From positions 1-48,450 of the forward strand of contig NZ_JAHLEM010000066.1 in the NCBI RefSeq assembly GCF_018883605.1: a stretch of 48,450 nucleotides of DNA, given 5' to 3'. The stretch's first letter is position 1, and each line of letters opens with the position of its first letter. Source of the DNA: Streptomyces niphimycinicus. GTDB lineage: Bacteria > Actinomycetota > Actinomycetes > Streptomycetales > Streptomycetaceae. The notes beneath the pieces were generated by a model, which saw only the letters and a list, made by a program, of their open reading frames with translations, searched no databases and was not told the DNA's origin. A program made the position numbers and the translations under genes. Shown here one piece after another: positions 35,688-45,700 of the stretch.

Positions 35688-38476
35688 TCGTCGTCCTCCT
35701 CGTCGTACGTCTCGATGTCCTCCTTGATCCAGATGTCGTTGACCACGTACTCGGTCTTCTTCTGGTTGCTGGAGCGGGGGAAGCTCACGGCGAAGCCGAC
35801 CAACGGGGTCTTGGCGTCAAGGTCACCGAAGACCGGCGGCTTGATGGGGTAGATCAGCAGCAGGGGCTGGTCGGGACGCCTCTGGTACCGGATCTGCGGG
35901 CCGGCGGGCACTTTCGGGTCCCGCGGCTCGCCTTTGGGGGTGGTCTTTCCCTCGGCGGCCTTCTTGGTCCTGGCTAGAGCGATTGCGTACTGCTCCTCGT
36001 CCAAGTCCCGGCTCTCGTCGGTCGGGCTCAGCACTCGACGGATGGTGTACCGACCCTCACTCTCCGGATCGTTCAGCGGCTCACGTGTGACCATTCCGAC
36101 GCTGTGTCCCGAGAGGTCCACAGGTGGCTCCGCAGGGTTCTTGCCCACCAGCCTCACGGTCCACCTCCCCAGCTCCCCAGCCGCGGCACACTTTCGGATG
36201 TACTCGGCGATGAACGCCGGTCGCACCCGCTGTGCCGCACGATCGGGCTGGTACTCCGCGAAGAACCCGGAAACGATCTCCTCCGGCGGGACGTCCCTCC
36301 AGACCACACTGTTGCCCGGTGTCTCCACCGAGGGGCTGGCGATGACGTTCAACCTGCTGACGAATGCTTGCAGCGTCTCGAAGTTCCGTTGCACGGCCTT
36401 CTTCGACAGGTTGAAGAGCACGGTCTCGGGGCCTTCGGCCGAATAGCTGAGCAGGACCTTTGTGCCCTTCCTCATCTTGTTGGCCGCGGTGACTCCGAGC
36501 CCCAGGGAGGAAGCCTTGACCTTGAGCCCGAACTCACGAGGAGTGAGGCGAAGGGCCGCCATCTCCTCCACCTCCCTGCGGAGTTCGTCCGTCGCTGCTG
36601 TGATCTCCACGTACGCCCTCTTCAGGGACGCCGTGGTGTACAGGCGGCAGAGGTCCTCGTAGCCCGGGCGGTATCCGAACCATCGGCCCATCTGGAGCAG
36701 GGTGTCGTAGGTCTTCGAAGCGCGGAGGTAATAGCTGATCGTGAGCCCTTCGAGGGTCAGCCCCCGGGAGAGCTTCTCGCCGCCGATGGCGATGACCGAC
36801 AGCCCTGTCCTGCGGTGTTCGTAGTAGTCGAGGGCGTCCCTGGCCGCCCCGTTCACCGCCTTCACCTCGATCTTCCGCAGCGCCGGAAGGATGTGAGGGA
36901 CCACCTCGTCCCAGGTGAGACGGACCGCCTCGTCCGCGGTGAAGTAGCGCGTGGTGGGGACGTAATCCGCCTCCCAGATGTTCCGGAACTCCTCCATCCG
37001 TATGCTTGCCGCGTCGCCGTGGCGGTCGCGGAGACTGTCCTTGACGAGGCGGAGGAAGTCGTCGATTTGGGTGCGGACGATGCCTTGGACGGCGGTGAAC
37101 CGTGTGACGTGCACAAGCATCGAGTTGTGGTCGGTCAGCTGGCCGCGGGCACGGCGCGCAGCGCAGGAGAGCACGAACGAGTGGATCGCCTTCCTCAACG
37201 ACGCAGGCAGGGTGTCGGCCGGCTCGTGACCAGACTTGTGCTTGCCCGGGAGCCAGCCGTCGGCGTCCTTCACATCATGGACCAGGGGAAGCGGCTCGAC
37301 GTCGTCCTCCTCCACGTCGTCCGTTCGAAGACCGAAGACGCGATCCGGCCCGAGGTAGTTGGAGGGAGCACGCAGCGTGCGGATGAAGCCCTCGGGGAAT
37401 AGGTCCGGTCCGTACTTCTTGTGGTTGGCATGCGGGTCTATGTAGATGTTCGCGTACGGAGTCGCGGTGTATCCGACATAGGAAGCCCTGTCGAAGCTGT
37501 TCAGGAGCTTGCGGACAGCGGCGTTGATCTTGGAGGGGTCGGTGTCGGCGTCCTTGGACGTGTTGATCGACGCGTTGTCCGCCTCGTCGTCGATAACGAA
37601 CAGCGGTGCGTTGCGGACGATGTCCCGTCCGGTCTCGGGATCGTGCTGCCCGTGGGTGCTCGTCACCCACTCCCGCAGGTTGTCGATGATCTTGCGATGC
37701 TTCTTGATCACTAGGACGACGGGGAAGCTGCCGATGGGCAGGTTGGCCTTGGCTGCGGTCCTGCGGTCGAAGTCACCCTTCTCGGAGCTGTTGGTCAGCG
37801 ACGCGCTGGGGAGCTGTTTGGCGTGGGACATGGCCCCGGCCCCGATGCGGCGGCGACTGGCCCCCGCCTCGTCCGAGCGCATCAGGTGCTGGCTGTCGAA
37901 CCCGAGGAGCCCTTCGTCCACACGCAGTTGGGTCTGGCTGCGCAGGTCGTTGTGGATGCCGGCCAGAATGACGATCAGTCTGTAGCCAGCGTCAACCGCC
38001 TTGGCGGCGAGACCGATGTAGTGACCGGTCTTGCCAGACTGGACCTGGCCGATCACGAGGCCGGAGCGACGCCACGAACCCTCACGCCGCGGGTCCTCCA
38101 GCTCCCCCAGAACCTCGTCGGTACTCTCGTCGAGACGCCACACGACCCGGCGGGGCATGTTGCGCACGTCTTCGAGGTAGAGCCGGTAACGCTCCCAGAA
38201 GTCCCACTCCCGGTCGTTCTTCGCATCCGGCAACCACGCCCTGTGCCCTGTGTCGTCGTGCAGCCCGGACGACGTCTCCTGGTAGACGGCGACCATCTCC
38301 TGGAGGTCCTTCGTGAACTGCTCGCGGTCTAGGACTTTGCCCTGGGCGGCCATCATGCCCATGACGGCATTGACCGCTGTGATCACTTCCTCCGACGACG
38401 CCTGGCGGTTCACGGGCAACATGGCCAGGGCGACGCGTCGGGCCACGGTGAAGGTGTCGTCGGGGATGGTGCTCAC
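35684..38476 (-). CDS. Z1-domain ATPase/helicase-like protein
   Basis: The protein is about 930 residues long. It has Walker A GQVQSGKTGHYIGLAAKA near residue 145, a Walker B-like FVIDDEADNASINT near 297, and the Z1 core AIGGEKLSRGLTLEGLTISY followed by DTLLQMGRWFGYRPGYEDL near 565-590. The GTG at 38476 is chosen because GGAGG lies six bases upstream; a TTG 20 codons earlier has no good ribosome site. Z1 proteins are helicase-like motors found with MORC/MutL-type ATPases, AIPR and nuclease genes near DNA methyltransferases (Iyer, Abhiman and Aravind's MORC-Z1 systems). It likely translocates on DNA for the complex. Confidence 0.87.
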   Translation of the reverse strand: MSTIPDDTFTVARRVALAMLPVNRQASSEEVITAVNAVMGMMAAQGKVLDREQFTKDLQEMVAVYQETSSGLHDDTGHRAWLPDAKNDREWDFWERYRLYLEDVRNMPRRVVWRLDESTDEVLGELEDPRREGSWRRSGLVIGQVQSGKTGHYIGLAAKAVDAGYRLIVILAGIHNDLRSQTQLRVDEGLLGFDSQHLMRSDEAGASRRRIGAGAMSHAKQLPSASLTNSSEKGDFDRRTAAKANLPIGSFPVVLVIKKHRKIIDNLREWVTSTHGQHDPETGRDIVRNAPLFVIDDEADNASINTSKDADTDPSKINAAVRKLLNSFDRASYVGYTATPYANIYIDPHANHKKYGPDLFPEGFIRTLRAPSNYLGPDRVFGLRTDDVEEDDVEPLPLVHDVKDADGWLPGKHKSGHEPADTLPASLRKAIHSFVLSCAARRARGQLTDHNSMLVHVTRFTAVQGIVRTQIDDFLRLVKDSLRDRHGDAASIRMEEFRNIWEADYVPTTRYFTADEAVRLTWDEVVPHILPALRKIEVKAVNGAARDALDYYEHRRTGLSVIAIGGEKLSRGLTLEGLTISYYLRASKTYDTLLQMGRWFGYRPGYEDLCRLYTTASLKRAYVEITAATDELRREVEEMAALRLTPREFGLKVKASSLGLGVTAANKMRKGTKVLLSYSAEGPETVLFNLSKKAVQRNFETLQAFVSRLNVIASPSVETPGNSVVWRDVPPEEIVSGFFAEYQPDRAAQRVRPAFIAEYIRKCAAAGELGRWTVRLVGKNPAEPPVDLSGHSVGMVTREPLNDPESEGRYTIRRVLSPTDESRDLDEEQYAIALARTKKAAEGKTTPKGEPRDPKVPAGPQIRYQRRPDQPLLLIYPIKPPVFGDLDAKTPLVGFAVSFPRSSNQKKTEYVVNDIWIKEDIETYDEEDDE

Positions 38477-38544
38477 GAACGGCCTCCGCAGGGTCTCTAC
38501 TTGATGGGAAGTAAGGTGAGGGGCACCTACCGACAATCCAGGGA

Positions 38545-40110
38545 TCAGGTGTTCCAGAAGCCCTGCATCTGGTCGAAGGGGGGCATGACTCGAATCCTGT
38601 CCCGGGCCGCGCTTGGGGAGCGTCCTTGGGTGACGAGCGACTTGAACACCTGCTCGGCCACCTCCACCGCTTCCGGCGGGGCCATGGATTCGCCCCCGAA
38701 CGGAACGGGGTCGTCCTCGGAGTCCGTCTCATGGAGCGCGCGCAGCGCTGTGACTGGCACCGTCTCCTCCAGCAGGCGGATCAGCGCCCGTGCTTCGGGC
38801 GCCGAGTCACGCCCGTGCTGCAGCAGCTCGCGCACGAGTGGGTGGCTCCGGTTGATCCTGCAGTTGACCTGTCCGTTCTCTCGTTTGACGGTCCAGGCGT
38901 AGAGGAGCGGATCCCCATGGGTTCGTGCCGAAACCCTGCCCCGGTGTCGGAGCACCTCTGCGGCACGGGTACGGGTCTTCGCGGCGATCCGGCGCAGGTG
39001 CCGTCGCAGCGCAACGGGAGGCACAACGCTGGCCTTGCGGACATCGACGCCCCAGTCCGCATCCGTCTCGGCCGGGATGTCGATCGCGATCCGCGCCAGG
39101 TTGTACCTCTCCTCCCGGCGCATGCCCGCGAGTCCCAACCATTGCCCTGCGAGGATCAGCCGGTTGCGGCGGTAAACGTAGAACCCCTGCTGTCCCAGCC
39201 ACCCGGCGGGGCCGGCAGCACGGGCGTGATCGTCCTCGGACAGGCGCTGCGCGCTGGGAAGTACGAAAGCCTCCACCCTGACCTGGTCCTCGGCCAGCGG
39301 CAGGTTCTCAACCGGCAGACGCTGCACGGACGGATGCGTGGCCATGAACGGGTCCCAAGGTTCGACCGATGTTCCGGAGACGCGGATGGTCCGCCTGCCC
39401 GATCCGGTGAGGAATCGTGCGAACACCATGCCCAGGTGGGACTCGGTGCGCTCGGCCTCATCGTAGAACTGCTGCTGCACCTTCTCGTCGTCCTCGCCCA
39501 CACCCTCGGAGTGGAATCCCTTGAGACGTCGCCAGAGCACGATGGTGCCCTTGTCCGCACCGTCACGAAGACCCTCGATGAGGGCGGCGGTGTCCGGACC
39601 CGTACCACGGCGCAGCAGCCACTTGCCCGAGGTCTCGACGACGTCCAGGTCCCAGGTCCGGACGCTCCACTCACCGCCGTCGGAGCTGGCCACGGTGAGC
39701 TGTCTGGCCTGTGAGAACGAGGCGGACTTGAGCCCCACACCGAACCTGCCGAGGTCGGTACCCGTACGCAGGGTGCCCGGGCCTCGTGCCGCCACCGTCA
39801 TCGCGGTCACGAGCTGGTCGCTCGTCATGCCGTCACCGTCGTCGACCACGGCGATCCAGGAGTCCCCTCCGGCCCAGGTGAACTCAATGTCGATGCGTCG
39901 TGCCCTGGCCGAGATGCTGTTGTCCACGAGGTCCGCGACGGCTGCCTCCAGCGAGTAGCCGAGCGAACTCAGAGAAGCGACCATGCCAGCCGGATCCGGC
40001 GCGGCGACTTCGTAGTCCTCGTACTTCACACTCATGTTCGGCGTCATGTCCCCGTTGGCCAGCGGTTGCGATGGGCGGCCGTCCGGGATTCCCATGACAG
40101 TGACGGGCAT
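38545..40110 (-). CDS. MORC/MutL-like GHKL ATPase of the Z1 system
   Basis: This protein of about 521 residues has an N-terminal GHKL ATPase: N-box EAAVADLVDNSISARARR (E55, N64), VVDDGDGM (89-95) and GRFGVGLKSASFSQA (121-135). The middle and C-terminal parts (S5-like fold, then a helical tail) have no clear family. It is the first gene of the four-gene MORC, Z1, PD-(D/E)XK, AIPR operon, with 68 bases before the Z1 start. Such ATPases clamp on DNA on ATP binding. The start is uncertain: ATGs at 40095, 40044 and 40035 are also possible. Confidence 0.85.
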   Translation of the reverse strand: MPVTVMGIPDGRPSQPLANGDMTPNMSVKYEDYEVAAPDPAGMVASLSSLGYSLEAAVADLVDNSISARARRIDIEFTWAGGDSWIAVVDDGDGMTSDQLVTAMTVAARGPGTLRTGTDLGRFGVGLKSASFSQARQLTVASSDGGEWSVRTWDLDVVETSGKWLLRRGTGPDTAALIEGLRDGADKGTIVLWRRLKGFHSEGVGEDDEKVQQQFYDEAERTESHLGMVFARFLTGSGRRTIRVSGTSVEPWDPFMATHPSVQRLPVENLPLAEDQVRVEAFVLPSAQRLSEDDHARAAGPAGWLGQQGFYVYRRNRLILAGQWLGLAGMRREERYNLARIAIDIPAETDADWGVDVRKASVVPPVALRRHLRRIAAKTRTRAAEVLRHRGRVSARTHGDPLLYAWTVKRENGQVNCRINRSHPLVRELLQHGRDSAPEARALIRLLEETVPVTALRALHETDSEDDPVPFGGESMAPPEAVEVAEQVFKSLVTQGRSPSAARDRIRVMPPFDQMQGFWNT

Positions 40111-40765
40111 GGTCCCCGTAGCGGGGCCCTTCCCTCTTCATGCCACATCACCATGAGCGCGGATGCTCCACCCCGGACCGATGATAGTTGCAGGACGCTC
40201 AGAAGCGTCCATACATGGAGCATCGATGCTGCAGCCACTAATCGGTCATCCACCTCGTCAACCACCCCTAGCGGAAACGAGAGTGTCAATGCCCACAGAC
40301 ACGCCGAGGGCGTCCAAGCGCACTTGGCGACGTCCCACAGGAAGAATCTCTTGATGACCTCGAAGTGCGCGTCCTTGACCGGTAGGTCGGGCCTCACCAG
40401 TACCTTCACCAAGGTGCTGAGGTTGGGTGTCGTTCCCAGGGCCTGTACGTAGCGAAGGGACGTGGCGTGCATCTTTCCTGCACCGGGAGGGGGCGCAGGC
40501 AGAGCTGTTGAGGGGCACCGACGTACCAGGTCCAGTCGATCGACTCGAACGGTGGGTCGCTCCGCGGTTCGGCTGTCGCCGTGCCTGGTAGCCGTACGGA
40601 GCGGGTCGTAGATCCGTTCCGGCCCGGAGCGCCAAGCCGGGGGCCGCGCGGACACGGGCACGCGAGTCGGAGACGGTGTCCAGAAGATCCAGCTCGGGCC
40701 TCAGGGGGACTCCTAATCGTGCGTGACCGACGGTTGGCCGGGGTTCCACCCACGAAGGGGAGGAG
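40111..40765. other. Gap between the two right-hand operons, with possible coding remnants
   Basis: About 650 bases without an intact gene. On the minus strand one frame reads KDAHFEVIKRFFLWDV and another FESIDWTWYVGAPQQ, which look protein-like but are broken and unrecognised. The promoter of the MORC-Z1 operon should lie here, since a strong terminator separates it from the upstream DrmB. Confidence 0.35.
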
Positions 40766-40798
40766 GTGGGGAGGGCACCAGCCCAGTGCCCTCCCCAC
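40766..40798 (-). terminator. Terminator after the second DrmA-DrmB pair
   Basis: GTGGGGAGGGCAC (40766-40778) and GTGCCCTCCCCAC (40786-40798) form a perfect 13-bp stem with a seven-base loop, starting seven bases past the drmB stop codon on the minus strand. Confidence 0.88.
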
Positions 40799-40804
40799 TG
40801 GTGT

Positions 40805-42706
40805 TCACAAGGTCGGATCCCAGTACCCGACCCTGGAGCCGTCCGGAGAGCCGAACAGGTGCCAGCGGGAGAGGTTCCGGTTCCAGGACTGGCAGGCGGT
40901 CTCGGGAAGCTGGAGACAGCCGTGGTCCGCGCCCTCGTTCGTGATCATGCAGTTCGGGTCGTACAGGCACGCGTCGTTGTCGACGGCACGGCTGACGACT
41001 GCGTCCAGATTCTGTTCGAGTACCGTCCGCATGGCGCCGAGGCTGAAGTCGCTGCCACCGTTGGGATAGATGGCGAAGGCTAGGTCGTACGGAAAAAGGT
41101 ACTCGGACAGGCTCGTCTCGCTGTAGCCGCTGTCAACGGCCAAGGCTCGCAGGAGTTGGTGCGACAGGGAGTGGAGCAGACCGAACAGTTCGTGGACCGG
41201 GAGGTCCGGGTGTCCCGGTGCCGGGCGGGTTTCGTGCGAGAGAGCCTTGCCGTCGCTTGGCCCGAGCTGGTGCACCAGCCACCGGGCGACGCCACCGGCC
41301 TCCTCAAGAGTGCTGCGGCTGACGAGTTCGTTGCGGACGAGCCACCGGCTCACCCGTTCCCGGTCCACTGGGAAAAGCAGTGCCTCGGCCTCGGTGGGGT
41401 GGGCGTAGAGAAGGGTCTTTTCGGGGGCTCCTCGTACAGCACGTCCCCGGTAGGGGACCAGGTCCGCCTCCTCGGGGCTGAAGCCAGTCCGGCTGTAGCC
41501 GATCGCCAGGTAGGTGATCGGGAGATCACTGATCAGACAGGTCTCCTGGCCGAGACCTGCAGACGCGAGGACGCCGGGGTAGCGCTCGTACAGGGCACGG
41601 CGCTCGGCGTTGTGAGCTTCCCTCTGGAGACGGGGGACACCCAGGCGTTCCAGGTTCAGAACCCGACGGTAGGTGTGCAGCTCGGCTGCGAGTCCGCGCG
41701 CATCGTCGCTCTCTGTGTCGAGTCCGAGAGCCTTGCCCACCCGGTCCCGCAGGTGGTCCACCTCAACCGGCATGAAACGTGCCTGGAGCGCACGTGCCTG
41801 GTCGTGCAGGCCAGCCTCCTCCATCACACGGATGCTCTCGACGACCTCGCTGGGGACGTCGACCGTGTGCCCGTCCGTGAGCCGCCGGAACTCGTCCTCG
41901 GTGATCTCCCCAAGCCACCAGCCGAGCACGGCGGGCGTGTACAAGGGGTTGCTTTGTCGGGTGGCCTCTTCGGTCGTGGTCACGTTGACGAGTGTCAGGC
42001 CCTGGCCGACATGCGCCGTCCCCGCTGTGTGGAGCAGGGGGCTCATGAATCTGTCCGGATAACTGCACGAGGAGTTGCTGCAGCTCCACTGCACACCCAG
42101 AGGGAAGCCACAGGTCATGCACTCCCACCGAAAGTCACGGAACCGACTGGGGCGGTCATCGAGCCTGAACCCGGTGTGTCCCCTGGGACACTTGCTTGGT
42201 GGGTACATGGGTGACATCTCGCCACACTTGTGCGCGAAGATGAACTGGAGCTGCCGGTTCCCCACGGGGTTACCGCAGGCGGGGCAGGCCGGCGGCCAGT
42301 CGTCCGTTCCGGGTCGTGGATCACTGGCCGTCCAGACGTGTCCGCAGTGGCCGCTGGAGCAGCGCACAACCCGGGGCCAGATGCGGCAGAAGACCTTGCC
42401 AGGGACCACGACCTCGTAGTGGCGATCGGCGAGTCGGTCCTCGTCTCCGGGGAACTCCGGCGCCCGGTCGGATCCGGTGGAGAATGCTCGGCCGGCGGCC
42501 CGCCACCTGCGCACGAACCGCATGGCTTCCTGAACCAGGTGCTCGCGGTCGAGGGAGGGGCCGTCGAACTCCTCGTCACGCCCGAACTGCACCACTTGGG
42601 CCGTGTAGCCGCCGCGATGGTCGAAGGTCTGGCCGGGGCGGTACCGGTAGAGAACCTGGCCCCGGTCGCGGGCCATGTCGTCGTTCCTGGGATTGAACGC
42701 CATCAT
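40805..42706 (-). CDS. drmB: DrmB-like DUF1998 protein, copy 2
   Basis: This 633-residue protein has a C-terminal DUF1998 domain: LLHSLSHQLLRALAVDSGYS near residue 525, DLAFAIYPNGGSDFSLGAM, and a Cys-containing end (CLYDPNC, CLQLPETAC). The N-terminal part has several zinc-binding-type pairs: CSSGHCGH, CPACGNPV, CPRGH, CMTCG and CSNSSC. Its start overlaps the stop of the paired DrmA helicase (ATGA), mirroring the first pair but with different spacing. Only the fold and the terminal motifs resemble copy 1. It is the last gene of its operon and is followed by a strong terminator. Confidence 0.85.
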   Translation of the reverse strand: MMAFNPRNDDMARDRGQVLYRYRPGQTFDHRGGYTAQVVQFGRDEEFDGPSLDREHLVQEAMRFVRRWRAAGRAFSTGSDRAPEFPGDEDRLADRHYEVVVPGKVFCRIWPRVVRCSSGHCGHVWTASDPRPGTDDWPPACPACGNPVGNRQLQFIFAHKCGEMSPMYPPSKCPRGHTGFRLDDRPSRFRDFRWECMTCGFPLGVQWSCSNSSCSYPDRFMSPLLHTAGTAHVGQGLTLVNVTTTEEATRQSNPLYTPAVLGWWLGEITEDEFRRLTDGHTVDVPSEVVESIRVMEEAGLHDQARALQARFMPVEVDHLRDRVGKALGLDTESDDARGLAAELHTYRRVLNLERLGVPRLQREAHNAERRALYERYPGVLASAGLGQETCLISDLPITYLAIGYSRTGFSPEEADLVPYRGRAVRGAPEKTLLYAHPTEAEALLFPVDRERVSRWLVRNELVSRSTLEEAGGVARWLVHQLGPSDGKALSHETRPAPGHPDLPVHELFGLLHSLSHQLLRALAVDSGYSETSLSEYLFPYDLAFAIYPNGGSDFSLGAMRTVLEQNLDAVVSRAVDNDACLYDPNCMITNEGADHGCLQLPETACQSWNRNLSRWHLFGSPDGSRVGYWDPTL

Positions 42707-45700
42707 GACCTCCGGCTGTCGGACACGATGTGGAATGGGATGCCCTCGGACACGTCACGGAGACTGGTCATGGGCCTGTACTCAAGGCCCAGGTAGTCGC
42801 CCGTTGCGCGGTATCCTCGGTTGTTGCCGCCGGCGAGACCGGCGGAGGCGCCAGCGGAGCGAAGGCTGGCCAAGGCGTGTTCCACCATGTCCTCAAGGTC
42901 GCTGCGGAGTTCCTGCGCCTCGGGGCGCTGCGACTGGAAGACCGCGTGAAGCGCCTCCAGCAGCTCGGTGAGCTGGGCCCCCTCGAGCCCTCCGCCGGAC
43001 GGATCACGGAGGGCGGCCTGCATTTTCGAGAGGTCGTGCAGGTGGCTCGGTGCGTTACCCGCGCGCCACCAGTCGCGGTTGGCGATCTGGAGGAGATGCC
43101 CCATCAGTATCCCCGGGAGGGTCTTGCGGACCGCAAACCGGCTCCACCGGTTGATGGCCACCGGTTCGACCATACGGTCCAGGTACTCGTGGAACTTGCC
43201 GTGGTACCGGTAGTGCGACCGGTCCCGTTCCCTCACCGGGTTGAAGAGCATGAACACGAGCCCGTGGTAGGCGCGGCCGACTCGCGACGAGGCCTGGATG
43301 TACTCCGCCATGGACCTGGGCATCCCGTTGAACAGCATGAGGTTCAGCCGGTCCACGTCGACCCCGTGGCTAACCATGCTGGTCGCGACGACCATGCCCG
43401 TGCTGCCGTTGGTACTGCCTAGGTCGTCCAGGACGCCACGGACCTCGTCCAAGCGCGTCTCACCCTTCAGCTCGGCCACACGGAGATCTGGGAAGCCCTC
43501 CCTGCGCAGCGCCTCGTTGACCTGGGTGTCCAGCGAGCGGCGGATACGACCGAAGTCGACAAGGGTGGTGGCGTACGTGAGGCTTGTCCGGTACAGGTCC
43601 ACCACCGCGCGAAGCTCCTCCTCCGGCCATTCTGCGAGGCTGAGGGGAAGATCGCGGCGCTGGTCGAGCTTCCACAGAGCCCGGTGCGCGGATGTCAGGA
43701 TCCTGACCAGTGTCATCTCCGCCGTCCCTCGTGTCGGCATGACCCCGACGAAGCGGCGGAGGGGGAGGCTGCGGTCGAGACGCCAGTAGAAGCTCTCGTC
43801 GAGGTTGGGCCCGGGAAGCGGCACCACCACCGACCTCAGGCCGAAGAGGTGCTCGCTCTGTCGGTCCTCGCCGCGGATGGTCGCGGTGGTCGCGACCACC
43901 TTCATGCGGACGCCCCGTCCGTCGGGGCGGTGCTTGGACGTCAGAGTGCGCTGTACCTCCGCCAAGAGCCCCTCGTAGTGCCCTGAGAACGCTCCGAGCT
44001 CCTCGTTGACCATGTGTAGCTCGTCGATGATCTCCAGCGAGGGAGACGGGTCGTAGAGGGGTTTGTCCAGGGCCTTGGGAGGCGACTTCGGGTGGCCCGG
44101 CGCATGACGCTCGTGGCACTTCCCACCCCGACCGAACCCGTGGGGAGGGCACCAGCAGTCGACGTCGCCGAACAGCGCGCCGAACCGGTCCGACAGCCCG
44201 ATGTTGGCGAGCTTGTCCAGGGTGCCGACCACGACCGTGGGCAGGTAGCGGTAGATCTCGGTGTCGACCACGACAATCGGGAGGACCTTCCCGCACTGCT
44301 CGTTGCCGCAGACATGCTCCAGCCTGAGCCGCTGGGGATCAGGGGGCGGGATGTGCACGGACCGTTCACTACAGTAGGGACAGTCGTGCACGAGTCGATA
44401 CGCGTGCCGCTCCTCCTCGCTCGACCGAAGTCGGTCAAGCATGCGGTCGGACGTGAGTGAGTTGGGAGTGTTGCCGCCGCCGGCGTAGAAGCCGATGAAG
44501 AAGGGCCACCCTGGGTCGCCGCCGACCTCCCTGAGCCGGTCGGCGTTCCGGTCCCGGACGGTGTCCGCGGCAGCGACGACGTCAAGTTGCCGCTGCGTCT
44601 GCTGGAGTGTCAGCAACCTGAGGGGGAACCGGCACCAAGCCGAGACCCCGACCTTCTTCCCCCTGGCCCGGTCGTAGAACATGCACACCAGCACCAGACC
44701 GAGATACGCCTCGGTCTTGCCCCCTCCGGTCGGGTACCAGACGACGGTTGCCGCCTCGGTCGGATCCACGTCTCCGTCGTCACCCCAGAGCCCTGGGGTG
44801 AAGAGATGCTGTGGGTGCTCCCGCCAGGCCAGGGCGCCCAGCTGGCTGACGATGGCCACGAGCTGGAAGAGGCGCCACCCCCGGCTCGGCCGCTTCCGAC
44901 GATGGTTGAGTTCCGTCATGGACTCGTTCGCGAGCTGGAAGGCCGTCAACAGACGCTTGTCCTGTTGCAGCCACGCGATACCGTCGCGGAATCGCGCAAC
45001 CTCCAGTTTGGCGGCCCGTCGGTCGGCTTCCTTCCGATAGGCCAGCTCAGGCCTGTCCTGGAGATCTGCCGTGTCCCAGACGGGAGCGTCCAGATATGCC
45101 TCCATCTCGTCGGCGAGATCGTCGAGAACCGGAATCGGGTCGGCGGCGAGCGTCGCGTAGCCCCAGCGTTCGTCGGTCCGGGCCACTGCGCGGTGGGTGT
45201 CATGCTCCGGAACGGGCACACTGCGCACAGTCACGAGTTGGCCTTGGTGCCACCGTGACTCCACACCGCAGTTGTTCGCGTACGCTCCGAGCTCCCCGGA
45301 GTAGCGGTAGGCGTCGGCACCGAGGTCCATCGTGATGGGCAGCAGCAGGTCGCCCTCGACCTCCAGCCCTGCGCGGAACAGAGCGTTGTCCCTGGCCTCG
45401 TCGCGGCGTTTACGGCCGGCGTTGCTGCCCCGGCCCTGGACGGTCACGACGGGATCGGTGGCGAGGTTCTGCAGCGTCGCGGTCACACGGAGCCGTCCGG
45501 ACGCGACGGGCCTCGACGTGACGACGACGTGCGCGGCGGGGGACGGCACCACCGGGTCACCGCCCACCTCCCGGGTCAGCCACTGCTCGAAGGCCCCGTC
45601 GTCCGCCATGGCGGCGGGAGGCACCAGTCGCTCTCTGCGGTCGCTCCCGACGCGGCGGTCGATCCGGGGGTCCCGGAGGGCATGCTTGACGGCCTCGTCG

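Noticed and set aside
36104..37402. 432-codon plus-strand frame opposite the Z1 gene
   Set aside because: Antisense to a protein with full Z1 and Walker motifs; no domain seen in the shadow.
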